Source: Fidelibacterota bacterium (lineage in GTDB: Bacteria > Fidelibacterota > UBA2242 > JAFGTP01). From it: a stretch of DNA of 62,547 nucleotides. Location of the stretch: assembly GCA_016934035.1 (NCBI GenBank), contig JAFGTP010000050.1:1-62547 (forward strand), written 5' to 3'. Both the position numbers and the translations under genes were made by a program. Under the pieces are notes generated by a model, which had not been told where the DNA came from, searched no databases, and saw only the letters and a list, made by a program, of their open reading frames with translations. This document shows, in pieces, positions 44,441 to 53,400 of the stretch. Position 1 is the first letter of the stretch; every line of letters starts with the position of its first letter.

Positions 44441-44689
44441 ATGCCAACCTATGAGTATTTATGTCATAACTGTGGATATACCTTTGAAAAATTTCAAAAT
44501 ATTTCTGAAGAACCGGTAAAAACCTGCCCGAAATGCGGCCAAAATGAAGTTCACAGATTAATCTCCGGTGGCTCTGGTGTGATTTTCAAAGGAACAGGCT
44601 TTTATAAAACCGATTATGCCAATAAGCCTAAAACGGATGAAACCCTAAAAACCGGGACAAAATCCAAAACTTCATCCGAAAAAACCTGA
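44441..44689 (+). CDS. FmdB family zinc-ribbon regulatory protein
   Basis: I start at ATG 44441 after an AGGAGGGAAG ribosome site. The 82-residue protein begins [12 protein letters not shown] and has two CxxC pairs (Cys8/Cys11, Cys29/Cys32) that form a zinc ribbon, then [20 protein letters not shown] and a Lys/Thr/Ser-rich tail. This is the FmdB/CxxC_CxxC_SSSS family, first seen as a regulatory protein in formate dehydrogenase clusters. Its role is unknown. It is the last gene before a terminator. Confidence 0.88.
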   Translation: MPTYEYLCHNCGYTFEKFQNISEEPVKTCPKCGQNEVHRLISGGSGVIFKGTGFYKTDYANKPKTDETLKTGTKSKTSSEKT

Positions 44690-44782
44690 TGAGAATGTTA
44701 CGAAATTTTTTTAGTCCGGTTAACGCAAAAGGATTTTTCCAGAAATAGTAGGAATAAACATCAATTTTTGTGATAATTAGAA

Positions 44783-44810
44783 GGCCATGATTTCATGGCC
44801 TTTTTCTATT
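44783..44810 (+). terminator. Rho-independent terminator after fmdB
   Basis: AAGGCCAT and ATGGCCTT flank a GATTTC loop and are followed by TTTCTATTTT. It closes the cstA-to-fmdB gene run on the plus strand. Confidence 0.75.
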
Positions 44811-44940
44811 TTGAGATGCAAAAAATTTATGCTTTGATCAAGCCTGAACCTGATGGAACAATAATTCTGAGTCAGGATTGATCTTGCGGACCGGCAATTT
44901 TTTTAAAAAGGGATTTTTAAAAGGAAGCAGTTTAAAAATA

Positions 44941-44973
44941 AAAAAGCTGCAAGAGTAAAATCCCTTACAGCTT
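44941..44973 (-). terminator. Rho-independent terminator after the DUF3098 gene
   Basis: On the minus strand AAGCTGTAAG and CTTGCAGCTT pair with one wobble around an AT-rich loop, followed by TTTTTA. Confidence 0.6.
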
Positions 44974-44994
44974 AAAAATTTTTCAGCAAAAAAA

Positions 44995-45222
44995 TTATTT
45001 TCTTTTTTTGTAAAGAATGGACACAGGAATAACGATCAGATATCCCAGAAGTAAAATGATCGGAGCAACCGACAGGCTCTGGGCACTGTAGACTTCACCT
45101 GTACCCATGATAAAATATCCCAGGATGATCAACAATACGCCGATTCCAAATAAAAGGTAATTCAATTTGCCTAAAGTTAAATTTTCAATAAAATGCTTTT
45201 GGTCTTCTGTTTTTTCTTTCAT
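44995..45222 (-). CDS. DUF3098 small membrane protein
   Basis: This 75-residue protein has two transmembrane helices (about 22-40 and 52-70) joined by MGTGEVYSAQSLSVAP. The phrase LNYLLFGIGVLLIILGYFIMGTG and the KKRK C-terminus fit the DUF3098 family, common in Bacteroidetes. Function unknown. It lies 90 bases after the TonB receptor on the same strand. Confidence 0.8.
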   Translation of the reverse strand: MKEKTEDQKHFIENLTLGKLNYLLFGIGVLLIILGYFIMGTGEVYSAQSLSVAPIILLLGYLIVIPVSILYKKRK

Positions 45223-45311
45223 AGGTCAAATATAATTAATGTTTCTATCTTCACAAAACTAAAATTTAGATTTTCAAACAGGTAAACTTACCCAAAACAT
45301 AAAGGTTTCAA

Positions 45312-47144
45312 TCAAAAGTGATATTTCAGACCCAATTTTAGCCATCTGCCGGGCATAGGGATACGTTCGAAAAAGGCATATTTGGCATTTAGTAGATTGG
45401 TAACATTTAAATATATATATAAGTTTTTCCAGGGAATATTCGCATTGAAATTGACTGTGAGGACATTCTGATTGTCAAATCGAATTTCCTGGTATACAAA
45501 ATTCCAGGTGGCAAGGATGTCATATGGCAGGGTGTGGGATAAATTTAATGATCCATTTTGGCGAAGACTATTGGTGAGGTATTTTCCTTCAAACCGGCAA
45601 TTGCTGACAACATTGCTGGTATAGGCATAATGAATTTGGAGGCTTTGTAATAACCGGGTTTTGGGTTGATAATGGAAGGAAGCTTCAACACCTTTGGTTT
45701 TCATTTCGGATATGTTGGTTGCCTGCCAGGGATCGTCGGCGTTTTTTCGTGTGAATTCGATCAGGTCTTTTGTATTTCGACAAAAAAGAGTAAGCGAAGA
45801 CTCTAGGGACCGCAGATGATATTTCATGCCCAGTTCAGCACTGACGGCTTTTTCAGGTTGGAGGTTTTCATTACCCAGGTTTGCCGGGCTTTTGTAATAT
45901 AAGTCTGTAAAAGAGGGAATTCGAAAGGAACGTCCAATGGAGCCAAAAAGTCTCATGCTGCTATTCCATTGATAGCCCAGGTCGATTCCCGGAAAAACCT
46001 GAAACCCCCAGTTTTTGTAATAATAACCGGAAATACCGGGTGAAATATTCCATTTGTCAAAAGGGTAAAGGGCTTCGGAAAAAAAGCCCAGACGTGCTCT
46101 TTTATGGGTCCCCAGGGAATTACTGATGATTTCATCAAAGCCGATATCAGAACCGAAATTATATTGGAACTTTTCGTGCTGATAAAGTCCATTCAATTCA
46201 GCTGAACAGGAGTTGGTCCTGTGCTTGTTTTTATAAAAGGAGGGGTTGCTTTTATCGAGTAAAAAATGGTCGTTGTGCCGTCTTCCGGATATTTTAAATG
46301 AGAGGTGCCCCCAATTTTGCGGAATGAAAGTGCTGAAGTTGGCGAGATAGGTTTCCGTGTTCTCGTATTGCAGCGGGAACCGGGATGAGTAAAAACTATT
46401 GGCTCCAAAATCTTTGTGTTGGTAACCGAAACTGAGATCAAATTTGGCTATGGCAGTCTGCAATCCCGATTTATAAAAAATGTGAGTGATGTCAAAATCA
46501 GTATTTTCTCTGTATCCATCGCAGGATTTCTGGCTGACTGACAGACGTTGACTCAGGTTTTTGATTGACACTGTGCCGGAAAAATTGCCTTCGAAGTAAT
46601 CGAATTTTCCGCCGGATAGTGTAACATTGCCATTTGATCGTTCTGACTTTTTGGTGATAATATTGATGACGCCGCCCAAAGCATTGGGGCCGTAGATTTT
46701 GGACGCATTTCCTCTCAGAATTTCGATTTGGGCAATGTCATTCATGGTGACGGGGATATTCATGCTATGATGGGCTGTCTGAGAATCTGATATTTTCATA
46801 CCGTCGATCAGCACCAGGGTTTGTTCACCGGAAGCGCCGCGAATACTAAAGTCGCTCTGGACACCCAGCGGGCCTCTTGTCTCTATTTGGATATCAGTCA
46901 GTTTTTGCAGCAGGTCTTCAATACTTTCTGCGTTTTGTTGCTCAATGGTTGCGCCATCAAGGACCGTAATATTTCTCGGGGAATTGGCAAATTCAGTGGG
47001 AATGTGGCTGCCTGTAATGACAATGGGATTAAAATTATAAATTGAATAAATATTGTTGTTTTGTGCCCAAAGATTTGTTAAAACAAGGAAAAATGCGGAG
47101 ATGCTTTTATTAATTTTAAATTTTTCAATCAAGTTCGAGTCCAA
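45312..47144 (-). CDS. TonB-dependent outer membrane receptor (BtuB-like)
   Basis: This 610-residue receptor starts at TTG 47144, or at an in-frame TTG twelve bases later. It has a hydrophobic signal (AFFLVLTNLWAQ), a TonB-box-like region PIVITGSHIP, plug blocks ITVLDGATIEQQNAESIEDLLQKLTDIQIE, FSIRGASGEQTLVLIDG and IEILRGNASKIYGPNALGGVINIIT, and a beta-barrel ending in LKYHF. The plug sequence is close to the BtuB/cobalamin-type receptors. There is no cobalamin riboswitch in the 64-base gap before it. It is downstream of miaA in a mutL-miaA-receptor run. Confidence 0.92.
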   Translation of the reverse strand: MDSNLIEKFKINKSISAFFLVLTNLWAQNNNIYSIYNFNPIVITGSHIPTEFANSPRNITVLDGATIEQQNAESIEDLLQKLTDIQIETRGPLGVQSDFSIRGASGEQTLVLIDGMKISDSQTAHHSMNIPVTMNDIAQIEILRGNASKIYGPNALGGVINIITKKSERSNGNVTLSGGKFDYFEGNFSGTVSIKNLSQRLSVSQKSCDGYRENTDFDITHIFYKSGLQTAIAKFDLSFGYQHKDFGANSFYSSRFPLQYENTETYLANFSTFIPQNWGHLSFKISGRRHNDHFLLDKSNPSFYKNKHRTNSCSAELNGLYQHEKFQYNFGSDIGFDEIISNSLGTHKRARLGFFSEALYPFDKWNISPGISGYYYKNWGFQVFPGIDLGYQWNSSMRLFGSIGRSFRIPSFTDLYYKSPANLGNENLQPEKAVSAELGMKYHLRSLESSLTLFCRNTKDLIEFTRKNADDPWQATNISEMKTKGVEASFHYQPKTRLLQSLQIHYAYTSNVVSNCRFEGKYLTNSLRQNGSLNLSHTLPYDILATWNFVYQEIRFDNQNVLTVNFNANIPWKNLYIYLNVTNLLNAKYAFFERIPMPGRWLKLGLKYHF

Positions 47145-47208
47145 ATTGAATTTATACAGAGTAAATCAGGATTTAACTGCTACCCAATTTTTGAAGGGCA
47201 AACTTAAA

Positions 47209-48174
47209 TTATTTAATTGAATTTTTCAATGACTTTGCGATTTTTTTTGCAATGGAACCGGCATCGTCGTTGTCCTGAAGTTCGATCCATTCTGCCTCTA
47301 GTTTGTGACGAAACCAGGTCAACTGGCGCTTGGCGTATCGTCGGGTATTCATCTTGAGGTTTTCCACCATTGTTGAATAATCAACTTCATGATCCAGATA
47401 TTGAATCACTTCCTGGTAACCCAGGGTTTTTAAGGCGTCCATGGCTGACCGGTAGTTTTGGGCCAGCAGCTTTTCAGTCTCTGTGACCAGACCGTCGGCC
47501 AGCATTTGGTCCACACGCTGGTTGATTCTGTGATACAACTGGGCCCGTTCCCGGGTGAGGACAAAGATTTTTGCCGGGAAAGCAGGGTTTTGGTGCTGAT
47601 TTTGAAAATGCTGTGTGGGTGTTTCTCCGGTCAGTTCATAAATTTCCAAAGCCCGGATAATGCGTTTGGCATCGTTGATGTGGATTTTTTTGGCAGCTTC
47701 CGAATCGATATCCATCAAGCGGTTATAAAGGAAAACGTTCCCTTTTTCGGCTATTTCATTCATTAGCTTTTCACGTACAAGTGAATCTGAAATACTTTCC
47801 TGAAAAATGCCGTGGACAACAGCGTGGATATACATGCCGCTTCCACCGACAAAAATTGGCCATTTTCCTCGCGAGACTATTTTTTCAACCACATCGATGG
47901 CCAGTTTTCGGTATTCCCCGGCGCTGACCTGGATGGTCGGATCATAGAGATCGATCAGGTGGTGAGGAATTGATTTTTGTTCACGAAGAGTAGGTTTGGC
48001 GGTACCGATATCCAGAAATTTATAAAGTTGGCGGGAATCAATGGAAATGATCTCACCATCCAGTATTTTTGCCAGTTCAATTGAAGTTGAGGTTTTTCCA
48101 ACGGCTGTGGGACCTGTCAGCAAGGGTATGACAGGAGAAATTTTTTCAATTTGAGGATTGAGCCGGTCTTTCAT
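47209..48174 (-). CDS. miaA: tRNA dimethylallyltransferase
   Basis: This 321-residue protein has the P loop LTGPTAVGKTS at 19-29, IISIDSRQLYKFLDIGTAKPT (about 46-66), FVGGSGMYIHAVVHG and, in the DMAPP/tRNA contact region, YAKRQLTWFRHKL. It puts a dimethylallyl group on A37 of tRNAs reading UNN codons. It is preceded by mutL with no gap, the common mutL-miaA order. An ATG start at 48174 abuts the mutL TAA. Confidence 0.96.
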   Translation of the reverse strand: MKDRLNPQIEKISPVIPLLTGPTAVGKTSTSIELAKILDGEIISIDSRQLYKFLDIGTAKPTLREQKSIPHHLIDLYDPTIQVSAGEYRKLAIDVVEKIVSRGKWPIFVGGSGMYIHAVVHGIFQESISDSLVREKLMNEIAEKGNVFLYNRLMDIDSEAAKKIHINDAKRIIRALEIYELTGETPTQHFQNQHQNPAFPAKIFVLTRERAQLYHRINQRVDQMLADGLVTETEKLLAQNYRSAMDALKTLGYQEVIQYLDHEVDYSTMVENLKMNTRRYAKRQLTWFRHKLEAEWIELQDNDDAGSIAKKIAKSLKNSIK

Positions 48175-50040
48175 TTAACTTCTTTCAAAACGATTATCGA
48201 TTTCATTCAGGGTCATATTGACGATGATGGGGCGGCCGTGAGGACAAAAGTAAGGGTCCCGGGTGGCAAACAAACGGTCTACCAGGTTTTGCATTTCTTC
48301 TTCGGTCAATTTATCACCGGCTTTGATGGCTGCTTTGCAGGCGTAGGAAGCAGCGACTTTGTGTTGTATGTCTGTATCCTTCTCTCCGTATTCACGGTAA
48401 TAGTCAATGATATTTTTGATCACTTTCCCTTCATCGCCCCATTTCATTCCGGCGGGAACGGCTTCTACAGCGACAGTGTTTTTGCCAAATTCCTTGAGAC
48501 GAAAACCGAGTTTTTCCAGATAGGGCAATATTTCCAGAATTATTGAGAAATCATCCAGTGATAATTCGACAACTTGAGGAAAGAGTAATTGCTGGGCACG
48601 CCAATGGTTTTTCTGCATGGAATCCAGAGCTTCTTCGTAGAGTATCCTTTCGTGGGCGACATGCTGGTCGATGATTACCATGCCGGATTTTACCTGGCTG
48701 ATCAGATATTTGTTATGAATCTGGTAGACTTTAACCTGGGGTGAAAAATATTTAATATCTTCTTCCCTTTGAAGGGTGTTTCGGGATGAAAACCGGTCTG
48801 CACGTTCTTTCCAGAGGTCCTGGTCCGCTTTCCGGCTGAAATGGAGATTGAGCCCTTCCTGCTCAACCACCGGAGTGACAATTCTGTGGGCGCTGGTTTT
48901 TTGAAAATTGGCGTCCGGAAAAGTGCTGTTTTCGATATTGACGGGCGCTTGCTCAAAATCCGGCCCTGGCTTTTGGGGCTTTTCCCGAAAGGTTATCGGT
49001 TGGGGAGAATAGTAGTGTTCTGGATTGAAACTAGGCAGATCGGGTATGGAATTTTTTATTGACTTGAGAGCATCGGCAGTGGATTCTTTAAGAAATCGGT
49101 AGACAAGATCCTGGTCAACAAATTTAACCTCCATTTTCCTGGGATGGACATTGACATCCACCCTTTCCGGCGGTATGGAGAGGTGAATGCAGTAAAAGGG
49201 ATATTCTCCTCTGGATATGAGCGATGAAAAACCGGCGGTAATGGCATGGTTCATCAGTCTGTCAGTAATGAAGCGGTTATTGACATAAAAATATTGTTCG
49301 CCGTAAGTTGCCCGCACCAGATTGAGGTTGCCGATAAATCCAGTGGCGCTAATGCCTCCTCTTTCATAATTAAAAGGCACCAGGTTTTGAATATATTCTT
49401 TTGAAAAGAGATTACCAATTCTGGATTTGAGGTTTTCAGTACGCAGGCTGAGAACTTCACGGTCCTCGTGAATCAGCATAAACCTGATATGTGGGTAAAT
49501 CATGGAAAATTTTTTGATGACCGTGACAATGTGGCGAAATTCAACTTCTTTGCTTTTGAGAAATTTGCGACGGCCGGGCATGTTGAAAAAGAGATTTTTC
49601 ACGGAAATCGTGGTGCCCTCCTTGGGTGCAAAGGGTTCAATACTGCGAAAATTCCCGCCCTCAATATTCAGTCGATATCCGACATTTTCTCCTCGCAGGG
49701 TACTGATAGCGCTGACCCGTGCCACTGATGCGATACTGGCCAGTGCTTCACCTCGAAAGCCCAGGGATTTGATGCAGCTGAGATCTTCAGCACTGTGGAT
49801 TTTGCTGGTTGCATAGCGTTCAAAGGCCAGGAGCAAATCATCCTTTGACATTCCTTCACCATTATCCACCACTTCGCAGAGGGTCTTTCCGCCATTTCTC
49901 AAAATGATGATGATCTCGGTGGCGCCGGCATCGATGGAATTTTCCACCAGTTCCTTGACCATGGAAGCAGGGCGCTCAACCACTTCACCGGCTGCGATTT
50001 TGTTGGTTAACTGGTCTGATAATATTCTTATTTTTGACAT
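48175..50040 (-). CDS. mutL: DNA mismatch repair protein MutL (endonuclease type)
   Basis: This 621-residue protein has an N-terminal GHKL ATPase with AAGEVVERPASMVKELVENSIDAGA (about 16-40), DNGEGM and LGFRGEALASI, an acidic linker (about 330-440), and a C-terminal dimerisation/endonuclease domain. The metal motif DQHVAHERILYEE (DQHxxxEx4E type) and CPHGRP near the end are intact, together with an ACKAAIKAGD block. So this MutL should nick DNA itself, as in bacteria that lack MutH. mutS is not in the window. It starts the mutL-miaA-receptor transcript. Confidence 0.97.
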   Translation of the reverse strand: MSKIRILSDQLTNKIAAGEVVERPASMVKELVENSIDAGATEIIIILRNGGKTLCEVVDNGEGMSKDDLLLAFERYATSKIHSAEDLSCIKSLGFRGEALASIASVARVSAISTLRGENVGYRLNIEGGNFRSIEPFAPKEGTTISVKNLFFNMPGRRKFLKSKEVEFRHIVTVIKKFSMIYPHIRFMLIHEDREVLSLRTENLKSRIGNLFSKEYIQNLVPFNYERGGISATGFIGNLNLVRATYGEQYFYVNNRFITDRLMNHAITAGFSSLISRGEYPFYCIHLSIPPERVDVNVHPRKMEVKFVDQDLVYRFLKESTADALKSIKNSIPDLPSFNPEHYYSPQPITFREKPQKPGPDFEQAPVNIENSTFPDANFQKTSAHRIVTPVVEQEGLNLHFSRKADQDLWKERADRFSSRNTLQREEDIKYFSPQVKVYQIHNKYLISQVKSGMVIIDQHVAHERILYEEALDSMQKNHWRAQQLLFPQVVELSLDDFSIILEILPYLEKLGFRLKEFGKNTVAVEAVPAGMKWGDEGKVIKNIIDYYREYGEKDTDIQHKVAASYACKAAIKAGDKLTEEEMQNLVDRLFATRDPYFCPHGRPIIVNMTLNEIDNRFERS

Positions 50041-50242
50041 AGTTTTTCGAATAAAAATTAATTAGAACAATTACGAAATATATAAAAAAATCATAAAAAC
50101 AATTAGGTATTTTTTGGTTTGCTAAAAAAGAAAATGAATCATTATTTTTGGTAAATTAATTGAAGAATATTAGTGTTTGGCTTTTATTGATAAGGCTATA
50201 ATCAATTTATTATTTATTTCATTAATTTAACATTGATTTTTT

Positions 50243-50271
50243 TTGACTATTTTTTTATTGTCATATTTATA
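50243..50271 (+). promoter_or_regulatory. Candidate promoter of the giant surface protein gene
   Basis: TTGACT at 50243-50248 and TTTATA at 50266-50271 are 17 bases apart in AT-rich DNA. A later TTGACA at 50392 is too close to the start codon to be a -35 element. Read by eye. Confidence 0.4.
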
Positions 50272-50291
50272 TAGATGAAAATTGTGTGATT

Positions 50292-50360
50292 TCAACTTTC
50301 AATTTGCCACAGCCGGCAAAATGTTTCTTTTTTATTTATTCCCTCCGTTCTGAAAGTTGA
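50292..50360. repeat. 10-bp perfect inverted repeat in the surface protein leader
   Basis: TCAACTTTCA at 50292-50301 and TGAAAGTTGA at 50351-50360 are perfect inverses separated by 49 bases. They could form the base of an RNA stem between the promoter and the start codon, or an operator pair. The spacer contains a GCCACAGCCGGCAAA stretch. Confidence 0.45.
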
Positions 50361-50414
50361 ACTTTTCAAACTGTTTTTTTTTAATTAAAAATTGACAATT
50401 CAGTGAGGTGAATA

Positions 50415-53400
50415 ATGTACCCGTCCAGGAATTTTTTCAAGCCTTTGATGATGCTCTTTTTGGTGAATTGTATTTTCTTATGGGCCCAGGAAAATCCGGT
50501 TCATTCCACGGTTGATTTCAGGATTGAAGCAGGCCGATCCGGCAGACAGGCAATCCAAAATTCAATGACAAGTTTGTCTGATTATTGTACCTGCGAAGAT
50601 GTGGATGCCTCTTATAATCCGGTCAATATCAAAGATACCTTTTATAGCAACGATACCTATGTCTGTTCCTGGGTCAAGTTTGTGGATGAACCGGCAGAGT
50701 TTTCTGTAAAATGGGAATTTTACAAACCCAACGGGACAAAATATTCTGAAAAGACCCTTAGTTTTACGGGACCGCCTGCACCCCCATGGTCAGAAGCCCG
50801 TGGCGCCTATAAAGTGGGAATCAGCGGCAACTCCGCCGCCAATTATGAGGGGACCTGGACAATAAAAATCTATAAAGATGGTGAGCAGATTATCACGGAT
50901 AATTTTGAACTGTTGATTTATTGCGAACCACCTGTGGCTGCTTTTTCCGCCACTCCCCGGTCCGGCTGTGCGCCATTGTCCGTCACTTTTACAGATCTGT
51001 CGACCCAAAGTGGCAACAGCTGTACCATCATCGACTGGCAATGGGATTTCGGCGATGGCGGGACCCATTCCAGTCAACATCCAAATCACTCCTATACCAA
51101 TCCCGGAACCTATACAGTGATTTTACAGGTGACTAATAATAAAGATGGAACGGATACAGAGGTAAAAGAAGCCTATATCACCGTCGAAGATTGCCGGCCC
51201 GGGTATATTAACGGATTGAAATTTTTGGATGAAGATCAGGATGGTGTCAGAGATGGTAGCGAACCAGGAATTCAAAACTGGAAAATTATGCTGAATACAG
51301 GGGCCAATACTTATACCGAAGCAGATGGCAGTTATTCTTTTGAAGTAGACCCGGGCACCTATTCAGTTTCTGAAGAGAACAAAACAGGTTATACACAGAC
51401 CTATCCTTTGTTGGCCTGGAACAATCTGGTGGTAGCTGCCGGGCAGACCATTGAAAATGTGAATTTTGGCAATTATGCTGAACCTGGTGGGGTTTCAGGT
51501 ATAAAATTTAACGACAAGGATAAAGATGGAAAATTGGATAACGATGAAGAAGGAATTGAAGGGTGGACAATTCATTTAAGCAATGGTCTGACCTGCCAGA
51601 CCGAATCCAATGGCGCCTACCATTTTCAGGTTCCTGAAGGTGAATATGTTGTCAGTGAAGAATTGCCAGATGATTGGGTCCAAAGTTATCCGCCTGCTGG
51701 TACATGGAACGTCTCAATTTCACCCGGCTTATGGATTGAGGGTCGTAATTTTGGCAATTATCTGAAAGAGGGGATTATTTTGGGGGAGAAATTCCGTGAT
51801 GATAATTATAATGGAATCAAAGACAATAATGAAACTGGCCTGGAAGGATGGAAAATTTATTTAGAGGGCGCCGACGAAAGCATAGATTCAACATTAACGG
51901 ATAAGGACGGAAAATTTTCTTTTACTGCTGATCCAGAAAGTTATTTTGTTTATGAAGAAAACAGAAACAACTGGGTACAGACCTGTCCTCCTTTCAATAT
52001 CATTGATCCGAACCAAACATACTTAATTGAATTGAGTCCCGGAGAGATCATTGAAGGAGTTGATTTTGGTAACTGGCCCGAATATGGTATGATCATGGGT
52101 AAAAAGTTTGAGGACCGAAACAGAAATGGTGAATTGGATGATAATGAACCCGGTTTACCCGGCTGGATAATCCAGTTGGATAATGGACAAAGAGACACAA
52201 CTGACAACCAGGGAAATTATAGCATTGAAGTCAGGCCCGGACCCTATATTGTCACAGAAATAGTAATTGACAACTGGATCCAATCCTATCCACCGGAACA
52301 ATGGAATATCACTGTTGCACCCGGCCAGGTTTATGAAGCTGTTAATTTCGGTAATTATCCGGAAGATGCAACCATAATGGGAGAGAAATTTCGTGACGAA
52401 AACTTTGATGGAATAAAAGACAGTAATGAAGTTGGGCTGGAAGGATGGAAAATTTATTTAGAAGGCAATGTAAAGGATTCGACATTAACGGATAGAGATG
52501 GGAAATATTCCTTCACTACTTATCCTAATTTCTATTTTGTTTATGAAGAAAACAGGAATAACTGGGAACAAACCTGTCCTGATCCCAACATCCTCATAGG
52601 ACAAACATACGCATTAGAGTTAAGTCCTGGAGAAGTAGTAGAAGAGGTTGATTTTGGTAACTGGCCTGAATACGGTATTATCATGGGGAAAAAGTTTGAG
52701 GACCGGAATAAGAATGGTGAGATGGATGACAATGAATCTGGTTTGCCTGGCTGGACAATCCAACTGGATAATGGACCAACAGCCGTAACAGACAGCCTGG
52801 GAAATTACAGCATTGAAGTCCGGCCTGGTACATATATCGTCACAGAAATATTAATTGACAACTGGGTCCAATCCTATCCACTGGAACAATGGAATATCAC
52901 TGTTGGTCCCGGCCAGATCTATGAAGGTGTTAATTTTGGTAATTATCCTGAAGATGGAATTGTTTTTGGTAAAAAATTCTTAGATCAAAACAAAAACAGT
53001 AAATATGATACTGGTGAACCGGGACTGGAAGGCTGGACGATAAAATTTAATGAATATGAAACCCTAACAGATAGTGAAGGAAATTATCAAATATCCTTAA
53101 GGCCGGGCCATTATTCTGTGCAGGAAGACCTTAAAATTTATTGGACTATGACATATCCACAATTTAGAGAATGGTGGCATGTTGATTCTTTCCCAATTTA
53201 TGACTATGAATTGGATGTTGGAGCCGGTCAGCTAATCGAAGGTATTGATTTTGGGAATTTTCCGGATGACGGCACCATTACCGGTATGAAATTTCACGAT
53301 GAAAACAAAAATGGTGTAAAGGACAGCAATGAAACCGGTCTGGAAGGCTGGATCATTAAACTGGATGATACGGATTCCACAGTTACGGATGCGAATGGTT

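Larger units (their letters stand above)
44690..44994. other. Convergent intergenic space with two terminators
   Basis: The 305 bases between fmdB and the DUF3098 gene (opposite strand) hold one terminator for each strand, at about 44783-44810 and 44941-44973, and no gene that I recognise. Confidence 0.6.
50041..50414. other. AT-rich upstream region of the giant surface protein gene
   Basis: These 374 bases are strongly AT-rich, contain the promoter and inverted repeat listed separately, and hold no gene I can support. The proposed transcript would have a leader of about 135 bases. Confidence 0.5.

Noticed and set aside
47145..47208. Cobalamin riboswitch for the BtuB-like receptor
   Set aside because: The 64-base gap is too short and has no B12-box sequence.
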